A DNA stretch of 64,000 bases, from assembly GCF_010093025.1 (NCBI RefSeq), contig NZ_CP048114.1, forward strand, positions 3,720,001 through 3,784,000, in the 5' to 3' direction. Under the pieces are notes generated by a model that had not been told where the DNA came from, ran no database searches, and saw nothing but the letters and a program-made list of their open reading frames with translations. The translations under genes and the position numbers were made by a program. Every line of letters starts with the position of its first letter. Within the stretch, counting starts at the first letter, position 1. This DNA is from Edaphobacter sp. 12200R-103. GTDB lineage: Bacteria > Acidobacteriota > Terriglobia > Terriglobales > Acidobacteriaceae. Shown here piece after piece: positions 51,500 through 61,021 of the stretch.

Positions 51500-54013
51500 T
51501 CATCGGGGTTGATCGAGCGGCTTGCGCGCGAAATAGTAGAGGGACCAGGCGAGCAGAGCGAACATGAGAACGCTCACCCAATCGTGATGCAGCAGATTAT
51601 GGTCGCTGAACCGTGGAATCGTGCGATCGGTGGCCGACTCGTAGAGTTTAACCCCTACTCCCACTAACCCAACAATTCCGCCGGCTGCGATGAGTCCTGA
51701 GGCAAAGAGGGAGCCGGAGGATATCTCGGATTCGACCTCTGGGTCGCGGATGCAAAAACTGCGTGCAGGGAGACCGGTTTCTTTCTCAAGATGGGCAGGA
51801 TTGGTAGGGTTGAAATCGGGGTGCTGCGTTAGCCAGGCGTCTCTGTCACTCTGCCAGAGAGCAAGCGATGCCTCGAGTTCCGATGCGGCCTCGCGCTCGT
51901 ACTGCTTCTCGGCGGCACGATCGACGAGCCATCGCATGACGCCACCGGCGAAGATGGCGAGCGTGGTCCCAATGGAGAGGTACGCTCCCACGGCAAGCGT
52001 GAGGGAGCGGACGCCGAGCAGTTCGACCATGATGACGAGCGCAACGCCAAGAAGCACAAGCGACCAGGGGAGCTTTCGGCTGAGGATACCGTTGATGACG
52101 GTGGCCATCAGGCGTCCCTGCGGAGCAGCGGCGTTCTCGCTGCCGATGCCCTGGGTCCACTGGATCTCGATCTGGCCGGTCGCGGGGTTGTAGAGGTATT
52201 TGCCGTCGGCGAGAGTGGAGGACCCAATGGCGTTCAGCAGAATGTAGCTGCGCGCATTGGTGATTTCGGCAGAGGAATCCTGCAAACCCACCTTAGCCGC
52301 CTTCTCCACCCCAGACAGCGAGCTGTCCGGGGACCCCGGTTTCGGCGTCGAAGATGGGGCACCCTGATTTTCGGTATGGCTCAGGACGATGTGGTCGCGG
52401 TTGAAGTTGCCCTGGGCCTGTACGCCGTCGGGAAGATGACTCAGGGAGAGCGCCACAGGGCGCGGCATGCGCTGGAAGCTCTCGAGTCCCTTGTTCATCG
52501 CGTTCAAGGTCACTCCTATGGAGAGCACGGAGATGATGACGCCGATCATGATGGCGAGCTGCTGTTTCCACGGCGTGGCTCCGATCAGATAGCCGGTCTT
52601 GAGGTCCTGCGCGGTATCTCCTGCGTTGGAGGCGGCGATGCAGACGATGCCCCCAACCGTGATGGCGAGAGCGCCGAATGCTGGCGCGGTCCATCCCCGG
52701 ACCAGGAAGATGGCGGCTGTAGCCATGAGGGTGGCGATGGTCATTCCGGAGACCGGCGAAGCTGACGAGCCTACGATGCCGACGATGCGGGCCGAGACAG
52801 TGACGAACAGGAAGCCGAAGACCACGACGAGAAGCGAGGCGGCCAGATTGGCGAAGGCTCCCACCTGCGCTCCGGGGACGGGTTTGAATTCAAGGAAGAC
52901 CCAGAGGAGGACGACCAGCAGGACCGAGCCTCCGATGACGACCGACCAGGGCAGGTCATGCTCGGTGCGAGGTGGCTGTCCAGAGGCCGTTGTGGCGCTG
53001 CTTCCCAGGTTAGCCGACTTCGTCGTCGAACCTGGGGCACCCGGATCTGTGGCTCTCTTGTTCTTGCCGATTGATTTCAGGCCTTCAGTCAGGGCGGCGA
53101 GGATGGTGGGTGCGGTGCGGAGGAGGGTGATGAGGCCGCTGCAGGCGACAGCTCCTGCTCCCATGGGCCGTACATAGGTGATCCACAGATCCGAGGGGCT
53201 CATATCGCGGATGAGTGTCGTGCCGGGATAGAGCGGCGTAGAGAGGCGCGAGCCGAAGAAGTAGATGGCCGGCATCAGGACGAGCCAGGAGAAGACTCCG
53301 CCGGCAAGCATGACGGCGGCGACGCGCATGCCGATGATGTAGCCGACGCCGAGATACTCCGGGGTCACATCGGCGCGGATGGCCCCACCCTTGAGCAGGT
53401 GCTGTTCGCCCACGTTGAAGGAGTAGTTGGGGGTGGAGGGAAAGAGGCTGAAGAGGTTGTCGTTCTGGAAGAGCGTATAGATGCCGCCCAATCCAAGGCC
53501 GAGAAAGACACGGCTGGCGAAGCTGCCGCCGCGCTCGCCTGCCATCAGGACATCGGCGCAGGCAGTGCCTTCGGGATAGGGAAGGGTCCCGTGCTCCTGC
53601 ACGATCAGCTGCCGCCGGAGCGGGATCATGAAGAGGACGCCAAGCCAACCGCCGAAGAGCGCCAGGGCAAAGATGCGGGACGATTCGAGATCGAAGCCAA
53701 GAAAGATGAGTGCCGGGAGGGTGAAGATGACTCCGGAGGCGATGGACTGGCCGGCATTGCCAGTGCTCTGGACGATGTTGTTCTCGAGGATGGAGGCGCG
53801 GCCAAAGGCGCGCAGGATGGAGATCGAGAGAACCGAGATGGGGATGGAGGCTGCGACCGTAAGGCCGGCGCGCAAGCCGACATAGACAGTGACGGCTCCG
53901 AAGAGAATGCCGAAGATGGCGCCGAGGAGGATGGCGCGAACGGTGAATTCAGGACGCGACTCGGTGGAGGGAACGAAAGATTGGAATGCGGGCTTGGTGG
54001 TTGTGGTCGCCAT
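51500..54013 (-). CDS. OPT-family oligopeptide transporter
   Basis: 837 residues with many spans. The N-terminal core shows VGLRAGLTVAASIPISVLSI, then ENNIVQSTGNAGQSIASGVIFTLPALIF and later GSSASPVSGMTIATLMATAAIFLVRG and AASNAGDTAQDLKTGYLIGATPWKQQ, all typical of bacterial OPT. It is longer than common members because of two hydrophilic insertions (about residues 320-350, RATDPGAPGSTTKSANLGSS, and 525-600). The substrate may be peptides or metal chelates. It is divergent or alone with respect to the plus-strand genes and leads to the DUF2059 gene. Confidence 0.92.
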   Translation of the reverse strand: MATTTTKPAFQSFVPSTESRPEFTVRAILLGAIFGILFGAVTVYVGLRAGLTVAASIPISVLSISILRAFGRASILENNIVQSTGNAGQSIASGVIFTLPALIFLGFDLESSRIFALALFGGWLGVLFMIPLRRQLIVQEHGTLPYPEGTACADVLMAGERGGSFASRVFLGLGLGGIYTLFQNDNLFSLFPSTPNYSFNVGEQHLLKGGAIRADVTPEYLGVGYIIGMRVAAVMLAGGVFSWLVLMPAIYFFGSRLSTPLYPGTTLIRDMSPSDLWITYVRPMGAGAVACSGLITLLRTAPTILAALTEGLKSIGKNKRATDPGAPGSTTKSANLGSSATTASGQPPRTEHDLPWSVVIGGSVLLVVLLWVFLEFKPVPGAQVGAFANLAASLLVVVFGFLFVTVSARIVGIVGSSASPVSGMTIATLMATAAIFLVRGWTAPAFGALAITVGGIVCIAASNAGDTAQDLKTGYLIGATPWKQQLAIMIGVIISVLSIGVTLNAMNKGLESFQRMPRPVALSLSHLPDGVQAQGNFNRDHIVLSHTENQGAPSSTPKPGSPDSSLSGVEKAAKVGLQDSSAEITNARSYILLNAIGSSTLADGKYLYNPATGQIEIQWTQGIGSENAAAPQGRLMATVINGILSRKLPWSLVLLGVALVIMVELLGVRSLTLAVGAYLSIGTTLAIFAGGVMRWLVDRAAEKQYEREAASELEASLALWQSDRDAWLTQHPDFNPTNPAHLEKETGLPARSFCIRDPEVESEISSGSLFASGLIAAGGIVGLVGVGVKLYESATDRTIPRFSDHNLLHHDWVSVLMFALLAWSLYYFARKPLDQPR

Positions 54014-54109
54014 AAATTAAGAGGTTCTCCGCTGCACGTGGCGCTACGGCTGGTTGAGTGTACCAGCGAAGCTCCGGGAATAAGACGAGAGAAGAACGCC
54101 TGTTGTCGT

Positions 54110-54697
54110 CTAAGTGGAGGTATTGGAATCGGGGTACGGTACAGCGGGAGCGGGTCGGCCGAAGATCGTGTAGCGCAGCAGCGCGGCCAGTGCGCAGGCC
54201 ATCAGGAACAGCATAGGGCCGGAGAAGAGGAAGCGGTCCTGTGCCCAGCGGCTGTCGAGCAGAGCGGGCGTCTGGCTGTTGAGCGTGCCGAAGAAGCGGG
54301 CGATCCTGCCGGAGGTGTTGTGGGCTCCGAAGACGCTGGCGTTTCGTGACTGCCAGGTAAAAAAACGCACCAGAAATGCAATGCTGACGGGCACCCATGC
54401 GAGCAGGATTGCGGGGATCCGGTCCGGCTCCATGAAGCGCGCAAGCCCCGGCGCCAGCTCAAGCAGAGCCTTATTGAGTCGGCTGAAGGGAACCAGTCCA
54501 AGAAGGAAGCCGGAAGCGGTAAAGATGGGGAGGAAGTAGTTGAGAAGAAAGACAAAACGATTCAGCGTTGTCCAGTGCGCTTTGGTTGCGACAGCCCACA
54601 CAGGAAGAACGAAGACCCAGGCAAACTTGATGGCCAGCATTGTTACCAGCAGATAGAGAAAGAGGCACTTGGCGCACCATGTGAGGGTACGAAACAT
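54110..54697 (-). CDS. polytopic membrane protein of unknown function
   Basis: 195 residues with four or five spans: LFLYLLVTMLAIKFAWVFVL, FVFLLNYFLPIFTASGFLLGL, PAILLAWVPVSIAFLVRFF and LFSGPMLFLMACALAALLRY. The short hydrophilic tail (PAPAVPYPDSNTST) is cytoplasmic or disordered. I recognise no family. It lies between the OPT gene and the divergent ComF gene. Confidence 0.68.
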   Translation of the reverse strand: MFRTLTWCAKCLFLYLLVTMLAIKFAWVFVLPVWAVATKAHWTTLNRFVFLLNYFLPIFTASGFLLGLVPFSRLNKALLELAPGLARFMEPDRIPAILLAWVPVSIAFLVRFFTWQSRNASVFGAHNTSGRIARFFGTLNSQTPALLDSRWAQDRFLFSGPMLFLMACALAALLRYTIFGRPAPAVPYPDSNTST

Positions 54698-54909
54698 GAT
54701 CTCAGGTGTAGCACAGGTGCACCCCGCGTGGTGCGAGATTGTTGACGCGAGGGAGGAGGAGAAGACTATACTGCAGGCACGGGCGCGATTTTGTTTCGTT
54801 GCTGCGAGTGAGGTGCGTCTTCAGCCAACGCTGGATTGACAATTCGCTCGGGACTGTTCAGGGAGCTCCGCCGGGCGGACCGCCGGGTGGGGTGGAGGAA
54901 TGGCGCGCT

Positions 54910-55782
54910 GTGTCCCGCGTGCTCAAGAGTCCTGGCCAACTGATGCGGGCTGTCGTTGACGATCTGGTAACAACCTTCTTTCCAGCTGATTGCAGGGTCT
55001 GTGGGGGACCGCTGCCGGGCGCTGGGCTTTCCCCTCTATGTCAGATATGTCTGGATGCGCTGCGCGAACAGGGCTCGGAGTTGTGTGCCCGTTGCGGCGA
55101 GGCCTTGGACCTGGATGGCGTGCGCTTCCGGCAGCAGGCTGGAGGCGAAGGGGCGTTCTGTTCACCCTGCCGCATGGCTCCGCCGGAGTTCGAACGCGCT
55201 CAAGCGTGGGGTGTGTACACCGACGGTATGCGCGATGCCATCCGGCTCCTGAAGTATGAGCGTGAGGAGCCGCTGGCGCGTCCTCTGGGCCTTCTGCTGG
55301 CTCGTGTGGTGACGAAGCTGGCAGAGGAGGGTATGTCGCGGGGTGTAACGGTGATTGCTGTTCCGCTGCATCCACGCAAGCAGCGTCAGCGCGGATATAA
55401 CCAATCGGTCCTGCTGGCCGATGAAGCGGTGCGGAGTCTTCGCGCCGAGGGATGGCCGTTGAAGGTGCAGCACGCTGCGATGGTGCGGATGCGGCAGACG
55501 GACAGCCAGTTTGGGCTGAGTTCGCGTGAGCGTCGGCGAAATCTGCGAGGCGCGTTTGTCGTGCGCGATCCGCAGGCCGTCCATGGCTGTGAGGTCCTGC
55601 TGATCGACGACATCTACACCACTGGAGCGACCGCGCGGGAGTGCGCGCGTGTGCTGCGGCAGGCGGGAGCAACGAAGGTCTGGGTGGCGACGGTGGCACG
55701 CGCGCAGAAGGAGATGGTCGCGCGGTGGGATGCATCGTCGGGTGAATCTTTGCGAGGCGAGGTGGAATTGGCTGCCAGATAA
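54910..55782 (+). CDS. ComF-family phosphoribosyltransferase-like protein
   Basis: About 290 residues. The N-terminal zinc fingers are CRVCGGPL, LCQICLDAL, CARCGEAL and FCSPCRMAP; the C-terminal half has RPLGLLLARVV, AVPLHPRKQRQRGYNQS and the PRPP-binding VLLIDDIYTTGATARECA. ComF proteins act in DNA uptake in competent bacteria, but the gene is widespread. The start is uncertain: GTG 54910 has GGAGG about 12 bases upstream, ATG 54943 is another possibility, and the frame is open far upstream. Confidence 0.9.
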   Translation: MSRVLKSPGQLMRAVVDDLVTTFFPADCRVCGGPLPGAGLSPLCQICLDALREQGSELCARCGEALDLDGVRFRQQAGGEGAFCSPCRMAPPEFERAQAWGVYTDGMRDAIRLLKYEREEPLARPLGLLLARVVTKLAEEGMSRGVTVIAVPLHPRKQRQRGYNQSVLLADEAVRSLRAEGWPLKVQHAAMVRMRQTDSQFGLSSRERRRNLRGAFVVRDPQAVHGCEVLLIDDIYTTGATARECARVLRQAGATKVWVATVARAQKEMVARWDASSGESLRGEVELAAR

Positions 55783-55837
55783 GTTTTCTGGCGAGAGGAT
55801 TGTTTTTTCAGAACGAGTACGACCGGAGGGCAGAACG

Positions 55838-56494
55838 ATGCAATCGGGCAAGCAACGCAGGCAGGGACACAACGGGAAGCGACACGCGGGACATCCGCCG
55901 GAGCTTCCGCGTGTCGCCACAGTGACCGAGGTACGGGCAGGCGTCTTTCGCCAGCCGGCCATGCAGACTCCGGTGTTGGTGTTGAACGCCTCCTATGAGC
56001 CGATCAACATCTGCGGTGCCCGCCGGGCTCTGGTTCTGGTGCTGAAGGGAGTAGCGCGGACCGAAGAAGAGCAGGGACAGATGTTGCACGCCGCAAAGGT
56101 GAACGTCCCGATGCCGAGCGTCATTCGTCTGCTGGAGTACCGAAGGATTCCGCACCAGACCAGGGCGCTGTCAAGAAAGAATATCCTGCTGCGCGACCGC
56201 AACAGCTGCCAGTACTGCGATGCAATTCTGACCGCAGCGGAGCTGACGCTGGACCACGTGATTCCGCGCTCACGCGGGGGACTGTCCACCTGGGAGAACC
56301 TCGTGGCGTGCTGCCATGCATGCAATCGCAAGAAGGGAAACCAGATGCTGCATGAGTTGACAGACATGCGTCTGAAGCGCGAGCCCAGGCCGTTCAGCCT
56401 GCACACCTCGCGCCACATCATGCGGATGATTGGAAGCGCAGACGCGGCGTGGAGGAAGTATCTTTACTTCGAGCATACCGAGCCTGCTGCTTGA
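55838..56494 (+). CDS. HNH endonuclease
   Basis: 218 residues. An N-terminal basic region (20-70) precedes VLVLNASYEPINICGARRALVLVLKGVA, then the HNH nuclease: NSCQYCDAILTAAELTLDHVIPRSRGGLSTWENLVACCHACNRKKGN with the two CxxC pairs that bind structural zinc and the H-N-H catalytic residues. GGAGGG precedes the ATG 55838. This lone HNH type is common in Acidobacteria, cyanobacteria and others, and it is not linked to a phage or intron here. Target unknown. Confidence 0.9.
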   Translation: MQSGKQRRQGHNGKRHAGHPPELPRVATVTEVRAGVFRQPAMQTPVLVLNASYEPINICGARRALVLVLKGVARTEEEQGQMLHAAKVNVPMPSVIRLLEYRRIPHQTRALSRKNILLRDRNSCQYCDAILTAAELTLDHVIPRSRGGLSTWENLVACCHACNRKKGNQMLHELTDMRLKREPRPFSLHTSRHIMRMIGSADAAWRKYLYFEHTEPAA

Positions 56495-56538
56495 AGTTCC
56501 GGGTATGGAAGTTCTGAATTTAGATTGGGTCAATGTTC

Positions 56539-56565
56539 GTCATTCTTCACTCCGTTCAGAATGAC
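56539..56565. repeat. dispersed hairpin repeat, copy 2
   Basis: GTCATTCT (56539-56546) pairs with AGAATGAC (56558-56565) around the 11-base loop TCACTCCGTTC, followed by GGCCTTTA. Compared with copy 1 at 36639, C-G pairs changed to T-A in both arms, leaving the hairpin intact. It sits between the HNH gene and the convergent membrane protein gene. Confidence 0.6.
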
Positions 56566-56570
56566 GGCCT

Positions 56571-58280
56571 TTAAGGCGTTTGCTTTGTGTAAGGGCGTGA
56601 CGGCGTCAGAATCGTGATCTGGCCGTAGTGTGAGCTTGCGGTGTAGTGGGAGTGGATGTAGTCATCGAGCACGGTGACTCCGCTGGAGAAGCGGCTGTCG
56701 TTGGGCTCTACCGTATCGTCCCATGTGGTGTTGATGGCGATCACCGGCGGCTCTTCGCGGCGGAGATCCGCGATCATCTCCTTCTGGATGGCGAGCGTGG
56801 TCTGCACGCCCGGGTGGAGATCGTACCATCGCGTGACGGAGCCGCGGCCTGAGAGAAAGTAGAGGCGCACGTCATTCCAGAAGATGCGGTCGTGCCTGCC
56901 ATCGCCTACGTAGATGAACTGATCCGGCGTGCTTCGGCGTTCGATCTCCAGCGTAGCGGCGAGCACATCCGGTTCCACCCGCATGCAGCGCGCGCGACTC
57001 AGCGCCGATGGAACGTGGCAGCGTCGATAAAAGGAGTCCTGGGCCTGCGGATGAACTACATCACTAAGATTGACTCGGGCGAAGGTCAACACGTGTGAGA
57101 GCGTCGCGGCGGAACATACCCCGAGAAAGAGCGCCGTGGCGTAGAGACAGACCACGACGGAGTGGCCAAGCTGCCGTCGGTGTCCGAAGAGAATGGCGAG
57201 CAGGGTCAGGCAGACCAGAATGCTTTGAAGAAGCTGTACCGGGCCGACGCGAATGAGCCCCTTAAAGAAGAACAGTGATGCCAGCAGAAAGAGAAGGACA
57301 AAGGTCTGGCGCTGCCAATTCTCCGGGAAGATACGCGATCTTCGTGAGGTGGCGAGCGCGAGCGCGGTTGCAACGATGGTGAAGATGGGCAGCAGGACAA
57401 TCAAAGATTCGACGGCGACGCGGCCATCCCAGGAGAACGGGCGGTGGAGCTGCTGGATGAGATCGGGAGTGATGAACGGCAGCCGCCGCATCTTCGGATA
57501 GATCACCGCCGGGACGTAGAAGAGGTCGTAGAAGACATTGCTGAAGCCCCCGCGAAGAACAACGAGAAGATAGACTGGTCCGGCGATCAGCATGACGGCT
57601 GCCATGTACAGACCGAGGCGCCTGCCGTAGTTTGCGAGCAGGTGGCTCATGGGTTCGCCAGGCGGGCGTGTGCGGTGGATCCATGTCAGCATGACCAGCT
57701 CGGCGAAGAAGATGTAGAAGCCGGAGTCGTGGCGAAAGATAGTGGCGAGGCTTACGAAGAGCCCTGCAAGAAAGAGCGAGCGCTGGTCGGCAGGGCGGCG
57801 CAGCCATGCGGCAAAGAAAAGACAGCTTATCAGCGATGCGAGCATCGCAGGGTAGACCGGAAAGTTATAGGCCGGGTAATAGATTCCCGTCAGCCAGAGG
57901 ATGACCGTGGCAAAGGCGGCGAGCGCCCATCGGTTGTCCGTCAGCAGGCGGGTCAGGGTGAAGCTGGCGCATGCAATTGCAGCACGGATGAGTGCGTCGT
58001 AGATGCGTCCGCTGAGTATGCTGACTCCGAAGAGCTTGAAAAATCCGGCCAGCAGATAGAACTGCGCGGGACCGTACATCGTCCAGAAGTCACGATACGG
58101 CATCTGGCCGTGCAGAACGCGGTCGGCGCCGTAGAGCGAGAGAAATTCGTCGTAAGGTCCGCATTTGGCCTTGAAGCCGATCGCTTGAACGGCAAGAGCG
58201 ATCACAAAAAGCACGACGATCTCTGTAACGGCGCGTCTTTTGCTCAGAAAAGACAAAGCACTGGACGGCTCGCGGTTCAA
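56571..58280 (-). CDS. polytopic membrane protein (GT39/GT-C-like)
   Basis: 569 residues with about ten spans. The first 200 residues carry YGADRVLHGQMPYRDFWTMYGPAQFYLLAG, an aspartate-containing loop like those of GT-C glycosyltransferases acting on polyprenyl-phosphate sugars. The last 150 residues (DSFYRRCHVPSALSRARCMR, then VTVLDDYIHSHYT) are periplasmic and globular. It is reached from the upstream FAD gene by ATGA overlap, so the two are one operon. The assignment to GT-C is by layout, not by catalytic motif. Confidence 0.72.
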   Translation of the reverse strand: MNREPSSALSFLSKRRAVTEIVVLFVIALAVQAIGFKAKCGPYDEFLSLYGADRVLHGQMPYRDFWTMYGPAQFYLLAGFFKLFGVSILSGRIYDALIRAAIACASFTLTRLLTDNRWALAAFATVILWLTGIYYPAYNFPVYPAMLASLISCLFFAAWLRRPADQRSLFLAGLFVSLATIFRHDSGFYIFFAELVMLTWIHRTRPPGEPMSHLLANYGRRLGLYMAAVMLIAGPVYLLVVLRGGFSNVFYDLFYVPAVIYPKMRRLPFITPDLIQQLHRPFSWDGRVAVESLIVLLPIFTIVATALALATSRRSRIFPENWQRQTFVLLFLLASLFFFKGLIRVGPVQLLQSILVCLTLLAILFGHRRQLGHSVVVCLYATALFLGVCSAATLSHVLTFARVNLSDVVHPQAQDSFYRRCHVPSALSRARCMRVEPDVLAATLEIERRSTPDQFIYVGDGRHDRIFWNDVRLYFLSGRGSVTRWYDLHPGVQTTLAIQKEMIADLRREEPPVIAINTTWDDTVEPNDSRFSSGVTVLDDYIHSHYTASSHYGQITILTPSRPYTKQTP

Positions 58281-59611
58281 ACAGTCGACTCCACCCTGGA
58301 CGGCGCCGGCTTTTCTGCCTGAATTGGCCTGGGAATCGCACGCGCCATCGCACGCCCCAGGCGTACGCTCTCGGCGATACCCCGATCCTCCGGGTAGTAG
58401 TAGCAGGTGTCGGCGATCTGCAGGCCGGTGATTGGGGTCTGCACGGGAGGAATCTTCGCAGCGAAGCCAGGCTCACAGACCGGCTGGCCGTAGCGCAGAC
58501 GCGCAACGTGGGTCGCGATGATATCGCTCGCCTGGAGGGTAGGGTTCAAACGCAGCAGGCAGCTGAATCCCTCGGCGACGAGATCCTTGTCGAGCCATGA
58601 GAACTTTTCATTGGTCGTCGGCATGTAATACGGAATGTAGACGATAGAGCTGTTGATCTCACTGCGCAGGTTGGTCAGTTCCACCACGCCTGGAATGGTC
58701 AGATTGGGGATCGAGACGTTGACCCAGAAATGGTGGGTGACCGGCTTCCGCAGTTTGTAGATCACGCAGATGACCCCGATGTTCTGGATGGAGCGGTATC
58801 GCTGCTTCCAGTCTTCCGGGAGATCAGGGATCATTTCGGCCACGTGCGGAGTAGGGACGGTAGAGATGACGTAGTCGGCGGCGAAGTGCCGCGTGGTGGT
58901 TTCTGCGCCGGTCACGCGGTTATTGCTGGTGGTGACGAACTGCACGGGCGAGCCGAGGTGGATATGCCCTCCCTGCTCTTCGATCGAGTGGACGAGAGCG
59001 TCGACCAGGGTCTGCGAGCCCCCGTCAAGATAGCCCAGCTCTTCCTGCATGATGCTGGACCGCGAGCGGCCGATGCGACGGATGCGGGTCCATATCCAGG
59101 CCGCGGAGATATGGTCGGCGTACTCGTAAAATTTGAACTCGAGCAGGGTCTTCCAGAACCGGCGGTAGGCATCCTCTCCGCACCAGCGGATGATCCACTC
59201 CTTCGCGGACTGGTTTTCCAACTCCGGCCAGGCATCCCGGCGGGTGCTGATAAAGGCGAGCATGCCGTAGCGCAGCTTCGACAGCAGGGGGGCATTGGGA
59301 AGCTTGAGAAGGGCCACCGGATTTCCCCACGGATGCAGATGTCCGTCGGTATAGAAGCCCATGGAGGTTGGGCGCCAGCGCAGCCGGTCTTCCATGCGCA
59401 ACTCGCGCAGCAGATCGAAGGTTGGGAAATCGGTCTTGCAGATAAAGTGATAAAACCGCTCGATGGAATCTCCATCGAAGTTGAAGTGAGCTGCCATTCC
59501 GCCAGCCTCGGGAGCGCCTTCCACCAATTCCACCTGGTGGCCATCGCGAAGCGCCTGCCATGCTGTCGCCAGCCCCATTACACCTGCACCGATTACAAGA
59601 ACTTTAGCCAT
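58277..59611 (-). CDS. FAD-dependent amine-oxidase-like oxidoreductase
   Basis: 444 residues. VLVIGAGVMGLATAWQALRDGHQVELVEGAPEAGGMA is the FAD dinucleotide fold of protoporphyrinogen-oxidase-like flavoproteins; YVISTVPTPHVAEMIPDLP and the C-terminal GLQIADTCYYYPEDRGIAESVRLGRAMA (final FAD contact) complete it. In other bacteria such genes pair with glycosyltransferases for membrane-linked sugars or carotenoid and sterol steps. The neighbour overlap suggests joint work with the GT-C-like protein; the substrate is not known. Confidence 0.88.
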   Translation of the reverse strand: MAKVLVIGAGVMGLATAWQALRDGHQVELVEGAPEAGGMAAHFNFDGDSIERFYHFICKTDFPTFDLLRELRMEDRLRWRPTSMGFYTDGHLHPWGNPVALLKLPNAPLLSKLRYGMLAFISTRRDAWPELENQSAKEWIIRWCGEDAYRRFWKTLLEFKFYEYADHISAAWIWTRIRRIGRSRSSIMQEELGYLDGGSQTLVDALVHSIEEQGGHIHLGSPVQFVTTSNNRVTGAETTTRHFAADYVISTVPTPHVAEMIPDLPEDWKQRYRSIQNIGVICVIYKLRKPVTHHFWVNVSIPNLTIPGVVELTNLRSEINSSIVYIPYYMPTTNEKFSWLDKDLVAEGFSCLLRLNPTLQASDIIATHVARLRYGQPVCEPGFAAKIPPVQTPITGLQIADTCYYYPEDRGIAESVRLGRAMARAIPRPIQAEKPAPSRVESTV

Positions 59612-59924
59612 AGGGAGTATAGAGAAACGCGCGTCTCCAAAGTGTGGACAAGAGCGCCAAGGTTTGCAGGTTCACTGCGGTACCTGAAGAGATAGACTCC
59701 GGAGTTCTGCAGGTCAGAATCAACGATTTCGGAAGGCAGAGAGGGCGGAGTCGTAAAGGACATCAGTCCTGCGGGGTGTCGTGCGAGTGCACCACCACAA
59801 TCGGTTGGACTTGGAGTTAGATGCCGTGCAGAAAGCCAGGTTGCCCTTGGTGAGGCGGCGATTATGATGGTTCAGAACGACAGAGCTGCGGCCATGCTGC
59901 AGAGAGATCGGCTTGGGAGGGCGA
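59612..59924. other. 313-base divergent gap, no gene seen
   Basis: The gap separates the minus-strand FAD gene from a plus-strand hypothetical gene. Nothing other than the downstream RBS (GGGAGGG near 59915) is supported; no convincing promoter or hairpin could be picked by eye. Confidence 0.5.
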
Positions 59925-60983
59925 ATGAAGTCCGGAAAGAAGAATCAGCTCGGCGCGGTTTTGTTTGGGATAGCGGTGGTGGTTCTCGTATGGCATTCAA
60001 AGACTCCGACCGAAGCAGACGCGGTCATGGCGGCGTCGAAGCTTGCGGCTGTCGGTTCCGGAATTCCTGGTGCGGCGGGAACAGCGAATGGTTCGGGACC
60101 GCATATCGCTGGTTGCCCAGTCTTTCCGGCGGACAATGTCTGGAACATGCCGATCGACAAGCTGGCCAAGGACAAACATTCGGACGACTATATTCAGCGC
60201 ATGGGCCCGGCGCTGGTCCTGCATCCGAACTTCGGGTCCGATCCGGCCAACGGAATCCCGATCACCATCATCAAGCCGGGCCGCCCACGCATTCCCATCT
60301 CCTTCATGTATGGCGATGAAAGCGACCCGGGCCACTACCCGACACCCGAAGGAGCTCTGGTCGAAGGAGGTTGGAATTCGCCGGATGACTCTGATCGTCA
60401 CGTCATTATGGTGGACGAGGGCCGTTGCGTACTGACTGAGCTGGGAGGCGTCGTCAAGCAGAAGTCTGGAAGCTGGACGGCCGGAGCCGGAATCAAGATG
60501 GACCTTACCAGCAACGCCCTCCGCGCTCCCGACAAGACTTCGACTGACGCAGCCGGGCTTGCCGTTCTGCCGGGGTTGTTACGCTATGACGAGGTAGCTT
60601 CGGGAGAGATCAAACACGCAATCCGGTTTACGACCCCCAAGACGCAGCGGCTTTATGTCTGGCCGGCAAGGCACTTTGCATCGAGACTTACCGATCCTAC
60701 CTATCCCCCGATGGGAGAGCGCTTCCGGCTGAAGGCTGATTTCGATATCTCGAAGTTCTCCAAGGAGAACCAGGTGATTCTGAAGGCCCTGAAGAAGTAC
60801 GGCATGTTTCTCTCTGATAACGGTGGACCGTGGTTTATCATCGGCGAACCGGACAAGCGGTGGAGCGACGTGGACCTGGCTCGGCTGAAGACCATCAAGG
60901 GCGAAAACTTTGAGGCAGTCGACGAATCGGACTGGCAGATGCTGCCGGACTCGGCTCGAGTCGATCCTGTTGCGCTTCGTTAG
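59925..60983 (+). CDS. secreted conserved hypothetical protein with WPARH motif
   Basis: 352 residues with a single N-terminal hydrophobic segment (LGAVLFGIAVVVLVWHS), so anchored or secreted. Regions that look conserved: CPVFPADNVWNMPIDKLAKD, DPGHYPTPEGALVEGGW, HVIMVDEGRCVLTELGG, SNALRAPDKTSTDAAGLAVLPG, RLYVWPARHFAS, PPMGERFRLKADFDISKF and YGMFLSDNGGPWFIIGEPDKRW. I remember similar unnamed proteins in Acidobacteria and other soil bacteria, but no function. ATG 59925 is preceded by GGGAGGG; ATG 59913 is close. It opens a run of three small plus-strand genes. Confidence 0.75.
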   Translation: MKSGKKNQLGAVLFGIAVVVLVWHSKTPTEADAVMAASKLAAVGSGIPGAAGTANGSGPHIAGCPVFPADNVWNMPIDKLAKDKHSDDYIQRMGPALVLHPNFGSDPANGIPITIIKPGRPRIPISFMYGDESDPGHYPTPEGALVEGGWNSPDDSDRHVIMVDEGRCVLTELGGVVKQKSGSWTAGAGIKMDLTSNALRAPDKTSTDAAGLAVLPGLLRYDEVASGEIKHAIRFTTPKTQRLYVWPARHFASRLTDPTYPPMGERFRLKADFDISKFSKENQVILKALKKYGMFLSDNGGPWFIIGEPDKRWSDVDLARLKTIKGENFEAVDESDWQMLPDSARVDPVALR

Positions 60984-61021
60984 AAGCGCTGAAACGATTT
61001 CATGAGCGGTGGAGCGACAAG

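Noticed and set aside
53399..54349. 316-codon plus-strand frame
   Set aside because: Antisense of the OPT transporter and the membrane protein; composition (Glu/Gly-rich) and lack of motif mark it as a shadow.
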